The notes: generated from the sequence alone by a model not told the origin. Positions 34,731 to 46,467 are shown, counted from the first letter of the stretch. The stretch is 64,000 nt of DNA from Zerene cesonia (GCF_012273895.1 NC_052126.1:943218-1007217); one strand, 5' to 3'. Numbers and translations: made by a program.

Positions 34731-35130
34731 AGATCAAGGTGTAAATAATTCATAATCTAATTATTCATGTGTGAAACATGGAATTTGAACTTACAATTAT
34801 AAACTTTATTCTCACATTATAATGATTGGATGGCAATTAAATGAAAGGTGAATTACCTCCAATTATGTAACGAGTTTTAGCAATTAGACAGTTTCAATTT
34901 ATGTTCTGCAATAACGTAATAGCTTTGTGAATTATTAATTTCAGTTCATTGTAAATATTTGGGTATGCGAATTCGTCTGATGTTAAAAAGCGATGACTCA
35001 TAATATAAGTTAGCCTTTCCGTGACAGATTTGTAATCGTCAATCATATAATCGAATGATTTGTGAACATACTAAACGATTTAAATGAATTGAAACAAGTC
35101 GGAATGTGCAAAGTTATTATTACAAACCAC
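34731..35130. other. Unannotated stretch
   Basis: Nothing recognised. Confidence 0.45.
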
Positions 35131-35277
35131 AATGCGAAAGTTTGTAAGGATGTGTGTGTGTGTTTGTTGCTCTTTCACGCAAAAACTACTGAACCGGTTG
35201 CAATGAAATTTGGTAAGTATATAGCTGGACAACTGGAAAAACTTAAAGGCTACTTTTGAAATGCGGGGCGCAGCTAG
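35131..35277 (+). mobile_element. Non-autonomous Helitron, family A, internally deleted
   Basis: AATGCGAAAGTTTGTAAGG, then a (GT)n tract and CTACTGAACCGGTTGC, ending GCGGGGCGCAGCTAG before T. The 5' end is decayed and about 45 bp before the 3' end are missing. Confidence 0.75.
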
Positions 35278-36429
35278 TAAAGAATAAATGTTTGTTTATT
35301 TGTTTAACGCGCTAAACACAGAAACTACTGGAATTTTTAAATCATCAAAAATTATTTAACCGTTTGATACGAGATCTTTGAGTGCTATATGTTTAATATA
35401 TACCCTGGATTAGATTTGGGATAATATGTTAGTGGTAAGCTTTGTACCAGGCCTAATCCCTGCAGTAACATACAGGCTATTTAAAATTTAAAACAGAACA
35501 TTTTTAACATTGTTTTTAATAATATTAAAATCGGTCTTGTTATTTCTCTACAATTTTAAAACTTAAATTAATCCATTAATTTTATATAATTATACATAAG
35601 CGCACACACACACTCGTATATGAGTTTCACTAAAGCATACATACTTCATGGACACATTAAGAAAACAATATCAAACGAATGTTATGCATGATAGTGATTA
35701 TCTCATTACAATATTTATTACACGTGTATGTGTGATGCATTGTTAATTATTATTTCTAGAAGGCTCCGATGCGATTTTAATTAGCTGGAGGCTATCGTTG
35801 TGCTTGATGTTAATTGATATGTTTTGTCGGCATGAACCTGCAATCACGATGGGTCCTTCTGTTATTTATTGGTAATATAATAAGGTGTTATCATATTCTT
35901 GTTTAGATATTATATAATGCACGGCTTGGCGGGGGCACTGCCGTGCATCAGGGCATACGGGGATGATGTGATTTTCTAATTGTCAAAATTATTCTGAAAA
36001 TATGTTATCACACTATCATATAAACTGTCATATAATATTTTGAAGTACATACGAAGCTTATTTGATACAACACACAAAAATCTTTATTACGTATAACATA
36101 AGCATAGATACGTAAAATATTGCCATAGCCGTTCTAAGCATTCCTATAGACACAATCAACGATATAAAGAATCAAATATGAGGATATTTACAAAACTCAG
36201 AACTCAATTCCTCAACAAATTAAAAGCAATATAAGATATAGCGAATCGGACATCGATTTCAACTTGTTTCAGTTTCGATGGCAAGTGTCCAACTCAGACA
36301 AGTGGGCTACTGCTGAGTCGCCACTTCTGAGTGCGGCTAAATGGAACCATCCAGAAATTCACAGATTTTCACAATATATAATTTTTACTGAGAACTTGTT
36401 TTTGTAGGGTTATAGCTGTTGAGTTTGCT
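35278..36429. other. Unannotated stretch with a GC hairpin
   Basis: Repeat-poor. Contains the hairpin at 35917-35948 and, just before it (35757-35880), a complex sequence rich in TTAATTAG-type homeodomain-like strings. Confidence 0.45.
35917..35948. other. Perfect 9-bp GC-rich hairpin
   Basis: ATGCACGGC pairs with GCCGTGCAT across a 14-base loop (TTGGCGGGGGCACT). Function unknown. Confidence 0.55.
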
Positions 36430-36680
36430 GTAAGATTTTATATGAGTTTTGGGTGTTTGACTTTTTCGGATTCCATATCCAAACGGTAGAACGGGACCCT
36501 ATTACTAAGATATCGTAGTCCGTCTGTCTGTATGTTCGTATGACTGATGGTTAGAAATTTTCAGAGATGTAATTCTATAGCCGATATAGCAAAAAATATA
36601 AAAAAAAATCTATATGTTTTAGCTTATTTATACGGAACCATTAGTGTCGCCAGTCCGAATCGCACTTAACTGATTTTATT
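36430..36680. repeat. Interspersed repeat, family V
   Basis: AACGGGACCCTATTACTAAG, GTCCGTCTGTCTGTATG and TACGGAACCATTAGTGTCG with CCGAATCGCACTTAACTG form a motif series I know as common in Lepidoptera. Single copy here, so boundaries are uncertain. Confidence 0.45.
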
Positions 36681-36734
36681 CACTAATGTCCCGTTTTTAT
36701 TATAAATAAAGTATGATAATATCTGGACTAAAGC

Positions 36735-36905
36735 CTTTTTTTAACGAGGAGGAAATCTTCTAAAGATACTCTAGCTTTGGGGGCAAAGTAGAGCATGTGG
36801 GATTTCTACCCACTAAAACCTCCTCGGCGGCCAAACTCAAAGCATAATAGCAGGGATCCTGGGATCTCCTATGGAACGCACCAGGATTTACACCATAGAC
36901 TACCA
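36735..36905 (-). repeat. Family G repeat
   Basis: Reverse complement of 17518-17645 over GATACTCTAGCTTTGGGGG, CTCGGCGGCCAAACTC and AATAGCAGGGATCCT, then continues further (CTATGGAACGCACCAGG). Confidence 0.6.
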
Positions 36906-37319
36906 CGAGAGCAAATTATACAAAAAAATATTTTTCTAATCGCACTAGCAGTTGCTGAGGTTAGCGTAATCAAACTCTTACAAATTCCAAGTTAATTATG
37001 ACGTACATAATAAAGTGGTAGAAATGCATGCTGTTTCACCTTTCCCAATTGATTTCTAAATTAACAATCGCTTAATTTTACTATGTAGTATATGCAAATA
37101 TCAGTTTGTACGTTTAGTTATTCCTGCTCACGCGACTGACTACTCATTTGTGATTTCTTTGGATAGAACAAATCGTTTCGTACTTAGTTGTTTGAATTCT
37201 AAACCTGTGTTATATTAGAGAAGGAAAATTCATCTAAATGTAATAGGGTGGATGCATTTTGTGTTTCCTTATGGTATGGCTAAAGTTTTATTGGACTAAC
37301 GTCATAATTTATAATAATA

Positions 37320-37434
37320 CTAGCTGCGCCCCGCGGTTTCACCCGCGTAAGTTCGTATCCCGGAGGAATATCGGGATAAAAAGTTACCTATATGTTATTC
37401 CAGTTGTTCAGCTGTCTACGTACCAAATTTCATT
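37320..37434 (-). mobile_element. Non-autonomous Helitron, family A, truncated
   Basis: 3' half only: CTAG end, CGCGGGTGAAACCGCGG, up to AATGAAATTTGGTACG. The 5' half has been lost. Confidence 0.75.
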
Positions 37435-37975
37435 AAATAAAATATGTTTTGGGTACACAGTCATTTATTACCAGGACTCTCAAAATTGATTCATTACTTA
37501 GTATTAATTAATCAACACAAATAATTCTCTTGAAGCCTACACAAACACCACTTATCTCATTAGTATGACAGACGTAGGTATTCCTCAATTGTAAATTAGT
37601 TTGGAGACAGTCATCGCTAATCCGATACAAACACATTTGATTGCCGTAGAATTTAATTAACCGACTGTATACAATAGACACTCCAAAATGTACACTTCAT
37701 GCGCCATATTGTATACCTCTACTTGGCTTTCTTAATCCGCAATTAAGCTTTCGTCTCTTTCGCTCTCGAATAATTTGATGAGAAGGAATGCAAGAAGATG
37801 CAAAGAGGATAAAGAGTGCTTTGAAGTGAATCTTATGAGTAAGATTCCAAAAAAAGTATTTTTAATTTTTCTATTTTTAAAGTCAAAGCGGGCAGCTGGT
37901 GGTTGTTATTTACAAGGAATTCGCGTAGAGTCAGACAGACAGAAGCACTAACGATATGTACTAATATCATTAAAA
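37435..37975. other. Unannotated stretch
   Basis: Nothing recognised. Confidence 0.45.
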
Positions 37976-38170
37976 AGTATCCCTGTCTGTAAGCTTCTTC
38001 TTCACTCCGAAACTCCTGAACCGATTTGGATGAAATCTGTTACATAGATAGTTTGAGATCCGAAGAAGCACATTATTTCTTATATCCCACTGAAACGCAC
38101 TGTATGCTCGTAAAACCCCGACATTGTCTCTCTTTTTCTTTGACTACGAGAGTGAAGCCGTAGTATGCGG
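37976..38170 (+). mobile_element. Helitron-like family S, diverged
   Basis: CTGTCTGTAAGCTTCTTC, CGAAACTCCTGAACCG, AGTTTGAGATCCGAAG, then TTTGACTACGAGAGTGAAGC. The terminal CTAG has decayed. Confidence 0.5.
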
Positions 38171-38650
38171 TAAGATTATGCAAAAAAGTATATTTCTTAG
38201 CATGTAACGTGTATTATAACATTTCATTGATAATAATTTAAGACCCAATTAATCCAAAGCTCATAAATTACATACTGCAGTACTTTCAAGCTAAAATAAA
38301 CCTTATAGCACAGATAACATAATACTCAACTCGTGTAATAAGGGATTTTTCTATTTCCACCACATTTTACGATACATTGCCCTTTCAGTGGCGCCATCTA
38401 GTCTAGCCATATGAATCGTTCGACCAATACAATCAATGTATTTGTAAATATTCCGACCGGACTTTCCTTAGCCAAAATGACCTTTCATTGAAATATTATA
38501 ATGTATATTGTATATAGATCTACATATTGTAAATGAAAGCATTTTTGAAAGTTTCGTGTTAATTACAAGTTAATGGATAAAAATTTACTGTACAATGGTT
38601 TTTATTGCATGTATGTTTGTGTTATATTATGGTATTATTAAAAATAAATA
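38171..38650. other. Unannotated stretch
   Basis: Contains AGTGGCGCCATCTAGTC (38388-38404), a string frequent in insect repeats. Nothing else. Confidence 0.4.
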
Positions 38651-38716
38651 GTATCTTCCAGTATTTGATTTAACGGGAGGATATTTATAAATTTAACTGA
38701 TTTTAAATGCGATTTA

Positions 38717-38901
38717 TCTATATATATAAAATTCTCGTGTCACAGTTTTCGTTGCCATACTCCTCCGAAACGGCTTGACCGATTCCTCTGAAATTTGGTA
38801 AGCATATTGGGTAGGTCTGAGAATCGGCCAATATCTATTTTTTATCCCGATATTCCTACGGGATACGGACTTACGCGGGTGAAACCGCGGGGCGCAGCTA
38901 G
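38717..38901 (+). mobile_element. Chimeric Helitron: family E 5' half, family A 3' half
   Basis: The 5' end TCTATATATATAAAATTCTC and body to GAGAATCGGCCAATATC are family E. From ATCCCGATATTCCTACG to CGGGGCGCAGCTAG it is family A. The switch lies within TTTTTATCCC, which both families nearly share. The 3' CTAG abuts the next unit's TC directly. Confidence 0.8.
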
Positions 38902-39079
38902 TCTAATATATAAAATTCTCGTGCCACAGTTTTCGTTGCCATACTCCTCTGAAACGGCTTGCCCGATTTTGATGAAATTTTTTGTGCTTATCCGCTATCT
39001 ATGAGAATCGGCCAACATCTATTTTTCATCCCCCTAAATGATAATAGTAAGGCAGAACAGCGTTTGCCGGGTCAGCTAG
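38902..39079 (+). mobile_element. Non-autonomous Helitron, family E, second tandem unit
   Basis: Begins TCTAATATATAAAATTCTCG directly after the previous CTAG and ends GGGTCAGCTAG before T. Full length, close to 13538-13706. Confidence 0.85.
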
Positions 39080-39502
39080 TTAGTTATATTATTTTGACAC
39101 AATATATCCAGCACAACACCTACAGCGAGCGAGGTCAGACGGCGAGCGTCTCCTTATTTATTTCCATAAATAAATAAGATAAGGACAAAATCCGTCAAAA
39201 TCTGTTAAAAAGTCATCAATTTCTATGTCAGCTTGTGCTATCATACAGTCTGTAACTTAATGATTAAATAAGATTGAATCTAGATTCCTTCAGGCGTAAA
39301 ACCACAACGAATTAATAATACGGAAGCGTTTTAAGAGCAGTAAGCATTTAAATAACCTACAATAACGCATATTATCAAATATATTACATTTGCAAATACA
39401 AACAAAGAACACGAAATTTAATTAAATCGAATTAATCTCGCGGAATATTTAATAAACGTTCAACCTTGATTGTTGTTTGTTGAATTGTGCGTTCATTTGT
39501 TT

Positions 39503-39590
39503 TAATATTATAAATGAGAAAGTCTGTCTGTTGCGCTTTCAAGACGAAATCACTGCACTGATTTGGATTAAATTTCAAATGAAAATAGCT
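39503..39590 (+). mobile_element. Helitron-like 5' fragment
   Basis: TTTTAATATTATAAATGAG, GTCTGTCTGTTGCGC and GCACTGATTTGGATTAAA resemble the 5' half of family S-type units. No 3' end. Confidence 0.45.
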
Positions 39591-40844
39591 CAAAATACTG
39601 ATTTAAACATTCGTATTTTTAAATAACTCCATAAGTATTGAAAAAGAGTAATACAAGGGTAGCAGGTTTTTGATCTTTGTTACTGGAACACAGCTGGTCA
39701 TTCTACGACTATGACACCACACTTTATCCATCATTTGTCCATCATTTATAAAAGAGTAACCAGCCCATTTCTGTACATTAAAGAAATTTTTAAAAGAGTA
39801 ATTGCTATACAAATGTTTTAAAGATCCCAAAAAATGACTGCACAGTATTCTTGTACGTTTGATCGTCTATTCGTCTGTTTGCATGTGATTCAATGACGTA
39901 AAAACAGGGAAGATTATGATAAAAATGTATACAGTGAGTTTATACATTTCATTATATTAATTTTGTTTGAACAGAAAGAATTGGTTATCCATATATGTGT
40001 TATAGTTGTAGTTATTGAATTATAAGTGGCGTGGATGATAAGATTTTATACATAGCTAAAAGATTTCCGTAAGATCAATAGTTTTAACCAGATTATTAAA
40101 TTTCGACCTGAATACCCTGCACAGTCAATTAATTAATATTAAAGTTTTTGGGTACAATATTTATACAATCATTCTGATTATCTACACTAATATAATTAAA
40201 ATCGTGCGAGGCCGCGGGCAAAAGCTTGTAGGTATTTTTATAAAAACGTATAGATATTTATTCGCTTTCTCCCCACACTTCAACCATAATGGAGGCATTT
40301 TAATATCAACAAAGTTTTTATTTCATGCCGGAAACTTCTCAAGATCAATCGGTGAACCCCTAAATTTGCTTCCGAGGCGAGCTTATATTGCTCTGATAAT
40401 TTTTTGAATTTATTTTTCCTTAAAGCAGTCCTTACCTGTACCAATATTATATTTCCCTAACAATATAATGGTAATCACACACAAACGGTGGCTTGGTATA
40501 GTAGGTAGAAAAATTTATATAAAATTAACCTTAAAACTATAATCGTTACCCTTATTTCAATGAAAATTAGGAACGTTTTTCACATACAAATCATCGATTT
40601 GGTAGAATTCTGTCAAAGTAGTACATACATCAATCTATATGATATAAAAAATTAAATAACGTATCTTATGTTTATATAGCTTTGCGCATCAATCCTATCG
40701 TTTTATAGGATTGCACGTGTGACCTGAGATCTATTTGAAAAACTTCTTGTATCACTGTGTATCTTACCAAAGTCAACAGTTTGAACGCTTTTTATTAATT
40801 GTGTGTATTGTAAACTATTTTTTATAACCCCATGTGTTATATTA
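39591..40844. other. Unannotated stretch
   Basis: GCCGCGGGCAAAAGC near 40211 resembles a Helitron 3' end without CTAG. Otherwise nothing recognised. Confidence 0.4.
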
Positions 40845-41067
40845 GATTATATAACCAAGTGTGACTGACCGATCTGTCAACGTACAGCCCGAACTATACG
40901 ACCGATTAGTCTGAAATTTGGCATGCAGATAGTCAATGTATTAGAGGCATCAGCTAACAAAAGGTATCGATAATTTATATCCCCAAGACGATAAAACATA
41001 TAAGATAAAAGTTTGTACCATGAAAATGTATTTTGACCATCCGAGCAAAGCTAAGGGCAACAACTAG
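40845..41067 (+). mobile_element. Non-autonomous Helitron, family P
   Basis: Shares TCAACGTACAGCCCGAAC, ATTTGGCATGCAGATAG, GAGGCATC and ATCCCCAAGACGATAAAA with 60939-61170. Ends GGCAACAACTAG before T. The 5' end is decayed. Confidence 0.65.
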
Positions 41068-41097
41068 TTATTGATATAAATGAACGATTGTTAGAGT

Positions 41098-41433
41098 ATG
41101 TTGAGGACCCTCAATCTTATCATTCTTATCGTCCAACGAAGACCACCACGACCTAAGAGATCACGCGTAAGACCAATAACCAACAGGTTTCCAATAGGGA
41201 TGTATCGTCACTACCAATTGGATGCAATAGTAGATTATTTTAATCTACGATACATGCTTACCACAAACAAGCCATTATGCACCAACCAACTAAAAACAGG
41301 AGTAACTAGCGCCGTAAATGTTTATTGGAAAATACGTTTTAGATTGAAAGCCATTAAGGCTTTATTTTGCCTGACTCTTATATCAAATTTAAATACACGC
41401 GTTGTTGCTTTGGCCTTGATTTATTTGAATTAA
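41098..41433 (+). CDS. Uncertain 111-codon ORF
   Basis: This is one of the longer gap-free open frames in the window and does not overlap a recognised repeat. The N-terminal third is basic and proline-rich (QRRPPRPKRSRVRPITNRF); the rest is hydrophobic in patches. I recognise no domain, signal peptide or motif. There is no obvious splice structure or upstream start context, and chance ORFs of this length occur in 64 kb. It directly follows a Helitron end (41067), so it could also be captured or decayed transposon sequence. Not a confident gene. Confidence 0.15.
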   Translation: MLRTLNLIILIVQRRPPRPKRSRVRPITNRFPIGMYRHYQLDAIVDYFNLRYMLTTNKPLCTNQLKTGVTSAVNVYWKIRFRLKAIKALFCLTLISNLNTRVVALALIYLN

Positions 41434-41859
41434 CAGTCTTCAGACTTCTCTTTTCTTCTTAGTTTGATCGCATCTCTCAGTATTTATATATACTTCCTAC
41501 ACTAGGAATTTAAAAGCTAAAAGGTATCTAGGTATTTGAATACGCTTCCATCGTCAAACCTAGGTCACTAACTTCGGTCATTAACATAGAAATATCATAG
41601 TCTACAAACTACGAAGTTTCTCAAAATATTATTGTTCATTTCCTTATAAAAGCAAAACTTATTATTTTATCACCGAACTTTACGTAAGTGCGAAATACGT
41701 ATCCACTGCATAATTACTTTAATACAATTATATTGCTTTAACTAAAACCGTTTATTCAGTATCTTAATGTGTCCAAATTAAAAAAACCAATTAAGAACTC
41801 TAAACAGAACATATAACAGCTTTTTATCTTTTATAAAGTTGAGCTTAGTTTATGTATAA

Positions 41860-41986
41860 CAAGCGATCCGTCCCGGCATCGCCCGTGGTACATATATAGC
41901 CTATAACCTTCCTCAATAAATGGGCTATATCATGCGTTCAAACAAGCAAACAAACAAACTGTTCAGCTTTATAATATTAGTATAGA
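41860..41986 (-). mobile_element. Non-autonomous Helitron, family F
   Basis: The minus strand starts TCTATACTAATATTATAAAG after A and keeps the TTTGTTTGTTTG tract and GCCCATTTATTGAGGAAGG. It ends GATGCCGGGACGGATCG; the CTAG is lost and the central part deleted. Confidence 0.7.
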
Positions 41987-42440
41987 TGTGCATAATGACT
42001 GGATAGAATATCTAATAAGCCCTTTACCCTTTTGAGAGTCTGAAAAGCTCTTAGTCTTAATACCTCACTTGCTCGGATAATTTAATAACGCCTGATTTCC
42101 TCATCCTGTACCAAAGATCCTTAATATATAACCTAGATTGGCAGGTCCATTACCGTAGGTAAAATAGGTCACAAGCTAGACGTTTAGTTAAATTAAAAGT
42201 ATTTAGGTCTCAACTTCACGCTGGCTAGGCAATTTACTTGAATGAAACGTTTAAATAATATTCAGTTTGAAGCAAATTCTCCGTCATTTAGAATTAGAAC
42301 ATTTTTGCGGGAATGTGTTTTTGTGTGTTTTTTTTTCTTTTTTTTCGCATCCCGTTGATTTTTGTTTATGGTGATAGTACGGAGGATAAACAGTAGCATA
42401 GGGGTAAAGAGTACAACCCTTGATCATGGCAGTAAGATAG
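41987..42440. other. Unannotated stretch
   Basis: Nothing recognised. Confidence 0.45.
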
Positions 42441-42611
42441 TCTACACAAATATTATAAAGAGAAAACTATTGTATTTTTGTACGTTTGTAACGCTTTCAC
42501 ACTAAACTGCTGGACGGATTTCAAAAATTCTTTCACCGTTGGAAATCTACAACTTCACTGAGTGACATAGGCTATATATGAACCACGGACGAAGCCGGAG
42601 CGTTCAGCTAG
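42441..42611 (+). mobile_element. Non-autonomous Helitron, family F
   Basis: TCTACACAAATATTATAAAG start, CTGCTGGACGGATTTC core, GACATAGGCTATATATGAAC, end GAGCGTTCAGCTAG before T. No ORF. Confidence 0.75.
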
Positions 42612-43074
42612 TTTTAAATAAAGCAGGGATAAAATAATCAAATAAATTCATTTTCTATAGCAATAAAAACACACATTAAAAATAATGACGTGAATATAAA
42701 ACTAACAAAACTTCTATAGAGCCTGAATATAAAACTTTTGCTCTAATAATAGATAAGTAATATTATAATAAATAAATATACAACTGAGTATAAATTATTT
42801 TTCTTAATTCATTTTGGGACTTTTGTAGCCTTGAATTTAATTTTAATAGAAAAAATATGCGTTTCTTCACTTTATCCTCACATATTTAATCAACTTTTAT
42901 CTTTCTATTTGATTCCCAATGTTTTTAAGTAGTTTTCATTTCGCTCTAAATATTTAATTAAAACCCACTTTAAGCTCACCTCGCGTCTCCAATAAGCACA
43001 CACGCACAAACCGTCAACCACAAATGCACACACAGAAAAATATTCACAACACCACTCACAGATAACGTAAACCA
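42612..43074. other. Unannotated AT-rich stretch
   Basis: Nothing recognised. Confidence 0.45.
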
Positions 43075-43220
43075 AACTATTTCGAATTACGAACGCGCCG
43101 AACGTCCGCGGAACACGGGCGCGCAACAAGAGCGAGCAACACCGAATGCCGTTTGCGCATGAACCTACCTACCAAAGGACGTACGTCGCAATGCGTTAAA
43201 ACATTTAAAAGTAGCCTTAC
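43075..43220. promoter_or_regulatory. CpG-rich patch, possible promoter or first exon
   Basis: GAACGCGCCGAACGTCCGCGG, GGGCGCGCAACAAGAGCG and GACGTACGTCGCAATGCG give a CpG density far above the surrounding DNA. It is not part of any repeat family I see here. Open frames cross it on the minus strand, but without recognisable domains. Direction and transcript unknown. Confidence 0.3.
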
Positions 43221-45341
43221 GCGTTTAGACCAACGAGCTGCCTTCACTTGCCGAATTAATTTGTTTTTCGCACTCGTAAACCTTAATTGATTCACCCTTA
43301 CAATTAATGGGGGGGCTGTTTTCAGTGCGTTATGATGGAAAGTTTGTGTCACGTATTTTTTCCAGTTTTGATAAGTTCCAAATTTAAATGTTGGGTCGAC
43401 ATTTTTAGCGCTTTTCACAAATGATGAATAGGACTGTTGTGATAGGATTTTATGTTATCATAATATAATAATGCTTTACATGTAGTTATCTTTCGCTAAA
43501 ATGGAAGGAATGCAAATAAAAATGTGTATTGATACGACAGTAAATACATTTAATTAAAATCTCATAATAAGTAGACTATCATATACACTAGGATATGAAT
43601 TTATAATGCTCTGTTAATATTTAAATTTTTATGTTTATATATACATCTCTATACGCTTTCCTGCATAATAAGCATTGTTATTCAAAAATTTTAGCAACAT
43701 TATGAAATGTTGCACATCCGGCGGTCCGTCCGGGTTGATCAAAAACTAAATTAAAATATTAAAATCTGGAAAAAAAAAGAAAATCGCAAATACCGAATAT
43801 AATGTAGAAAGGTTAACGCTACCAACGGGTTTATTATATACATACTTGAATGATATACTCACGAATAATAGAGCTTTCTGTCGGTATCAGAATTTTTCAA
43901 GTCAGTTAAAAAGTGTTTTGAGAAATTTTATACAGGTAGAAACGCAGAGCGATATAGTTATGATAATATATTGATTAGTTTCAAAAAATAATATACTATA
44001 TAACTTAAAGATTCTTTTGCAAAACGATAAGTCTGTACACAACAGTGTACAGAACATCATAGGCGGACATTGTAATAGGAAGATACATATTGAAAATAAT
44101 ACAGTAAAGATGATCTTATGAAACGGACCATGTCGCGGGGCATCACTTGTTACATAAAAGACAATAAACTGCGTTGTTTACGCGATAAAATTGTAAAATA
44201 TTCAATCGGGGTCGAGTATTTCGCAATAAATAATTGATAAACACTTTATAACTACTTGAAACGTAAAATCTCTTGATTATGAAGTGCGAAGCGATGCATA
44301 TGTTAATTTGTATGTGAATATACTGCTCTGTTGACCCGGCGGGTGCTGTGGTTAATGGTCCTTCTTATTGCGTCGTAGCGTGCGAGTTTGACTTCTGTAT
44401 AGAGAAAAAGTTGTAGTGTGCATGTGTGTATTAATGTATGTATTAATTACTCCTACATGTGTATCAGCATTGATTATAAAGGACTAGCATGTTAATTGTA
44501 AAATGTTTTAAAAATTTTCCTTTATTAATCGTACCATTAGGTATGTGTTTTTTTGTTATAATTAAAGAAAATGGAATGGAAAAAATCAATTACGAAGATG
44601 TGAAATTAAATGTATGTTGAATATAATATCTCAAGAAAATAACACTTCAAATAATGAATATTTTCAGTTTGATAGCTATTAATATCTGTGATATATACAG
44701 TATCAATCCAATGTAAGTAGTAAACACACAAACATTTATAATTCTACAAAGTATGATATAAAACCTTCAAAATGTTAACGATATTTTAAATACAGCAAAT
44801 TTTGAATGTATTTATCAGCAGAATTTTATGTTTAATGTGTGAATCGCGTTTAATAATTTAATTTAAAAAATACCTACTATTTCAGAACATATTGGGATAA
44901 CAACATCGTCAAATCCGTTTGAGAATGTCTAATTTCTAAACATATAAGTTTATTCATAACCGTATCTTGCACACTATTACGAGTTTAGTTTTTGAGAAAA
45001 TTGTGCTCTAATAAATGTTATTAAATTTTATTCAAATATACCCTAATAATAAACTTTGAAGCCTTACTTGAACGCTTATTGTCTTCAATTTTATTAATAT
45101 TTTGCATCTATTCGGAGACAATGCTTCCTTGAAAGTCTGTCTCGAGTCTAGACGGTATATGAGTCATGCTGAACAATTACTGTATCTTATATTAAGTGTT
45201 TATACAAATTGTTATATGCATAACGCTATTTATCTTATCTATATATCTAAGACCCAAGACAATAAGAGCCATTCTTGCGCAATATAACACAAAATCTAAA
45301 TCTCTAAAGCGGCTCTGATAAATTGATTCACTTATAGAAAA
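43221..45341. other. Unannotated stretch, possible PLE fragment
   Basis: 44826-44945 holds GAATCGCGTTTAATAA and, after about 60 bp, AAATCCGTTTGAGAATG and AATTTCTAAACATATA, in PLE terminal order but strongly diverged. Otherwise nothing recognised. Confidence 0.4.
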
Positions 45342-45551
45342 CTAGCTGCGCCCCGCGGTTTCACCCGCGTAAGTCCGTATCCCGTAAGAATATCGAGATA
45401 ATAAGTTGCTTATGTGTTATTCCAGGTGTCTAGCTATCTACGTACCAAATTTCATTGCAATCAGTTCAGTAGTTTTTGCGTGAAAGAACAACAAACACAC
45501 ACACACATCCTTACAAACTTTCGCATTTATAATATTTGTAGGATAGTAGGA
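45342..45551 (-). mobile_element. Non-autonomous Helitron, family A
   Basis: Complete copy: 3' GGGGCGCAGCTAG then T, 5' TCCTACTATCCTACAAATAT with a small 5' duplication, and an internal (TG)n tract. Confidence 0.8.
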
Positions 45552-46298
45552 TGTAAAAAATACCCAGCAATGTTCATTCCGGTTCTGTTTATATAATAAT
45601 AAATATTACCGTATACCAATATTACATACAGCATACACTCATAAAAGACCTACTCCTTAGATTTGGAATTAAATACAAGTACATAATGAAATCGCGATTG
45701 TTGTATGAAAACTTTAATTTCCATTTATTTCTTCACGATTCCTAAATTCTGTTTCATTATGATTATGCTTTAGTCATTCTTCGGTTGTATTTCTTTAATA
45801 TATTATTAGATATGTAATTTACAAAAGGTAAAGGTTATGTGACAGAGATGACTTTTAAACATTTTGTTTTTTTATATGCTTTTGTATTTTATGGTGCTAG
45901 TGTGGTACACTCAAGTATTTATATAAATAAATAATTAGTAAATTGAGCCTCTTTTAATCTATTTCAATAAAACCCGTATGAATCAAAAGGGATGAGCATA
46001 TTCAGTAAACAGAAAATTGTAAATGCGTTTTAGGTTTACCATATGTACCTATAGATTACTAAAAGCCGCAATAACATAACATGCACGTCTTGTAAGCATA
46101 AAGGGAACAAATCAAGACGAGACTGCCATAAGGCGACACACATCTTTATAAGCCTTCACTCAGCTTCACAGGGCCAATTTAATTTACATAAAATAAACCT
46201 TTGGTAAAGTGACGTGTTCCCACACTGCTTTGACGTGTACCCACTGTGACGACACTGGGTATAACTATCCATGTACATATTTGTTATGTTTTTTAAGA
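45552..46298. other. Unannotated stretch
   Basis: Nothing recognised. Confidence 0.45.
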
Positions 46299-46467
46299 CT
46301 AGCTGTTCGCCCCGGCTTCTACCTTGGTTTATATATAGCCCATATCAAACAGGGAAGGTGTAGCTTTCGAATGGTGAAAGAATTTTTGAAATCGGTCCAG
46401 CGGTTTTTATATAACGTAATATAAACTTTACAAACATATAAAAAAATATCTTTATAATATTAGTGTA
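46299..46467 (-). mobile_element. Non-autonomous Helitron, family F-related
   Basis: 3' end GCCGGGGCGAACAGCTAG, then T. Core CCGCTGGACCGATTTC and ATTCTTTCACCATTCG; 5' TACACTAATATTATAAAG. Confidence 0.75.

Larger units (their letters stand above)
38651..39226 (-). mobile_element. PLE terminal copy split by two tandem Helitrons
   Basis: 38651-38716 (GTATTTGATTTAACGGGAGG to AAATGCGATTTA) and 39080-39226 (TTATATTATTTTGACAC, ACAGCGAGCGAGGTCAG, then inverted CCGTCAAAATCTGTTAAAAA) are in order with the PLE terminal sequence. They are interrupted exactly after an A and before a T by 38717-39079. Strongly diverged, so older than the Helitrons inside it. Confidence 0.6.

Noticed and set aside
41860..41986. 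Autonomous Helitron with Rep/helicase
   Set aside because: All Helitrons found are under 250 bp and none has coding sequence.
43077..43418. 113-codon minus-strand ORF as a gene
   Set aside because: Basic composition follows from the CpG-rich DNA; no domain and no start context. Kept only as a CpG-rich patch.
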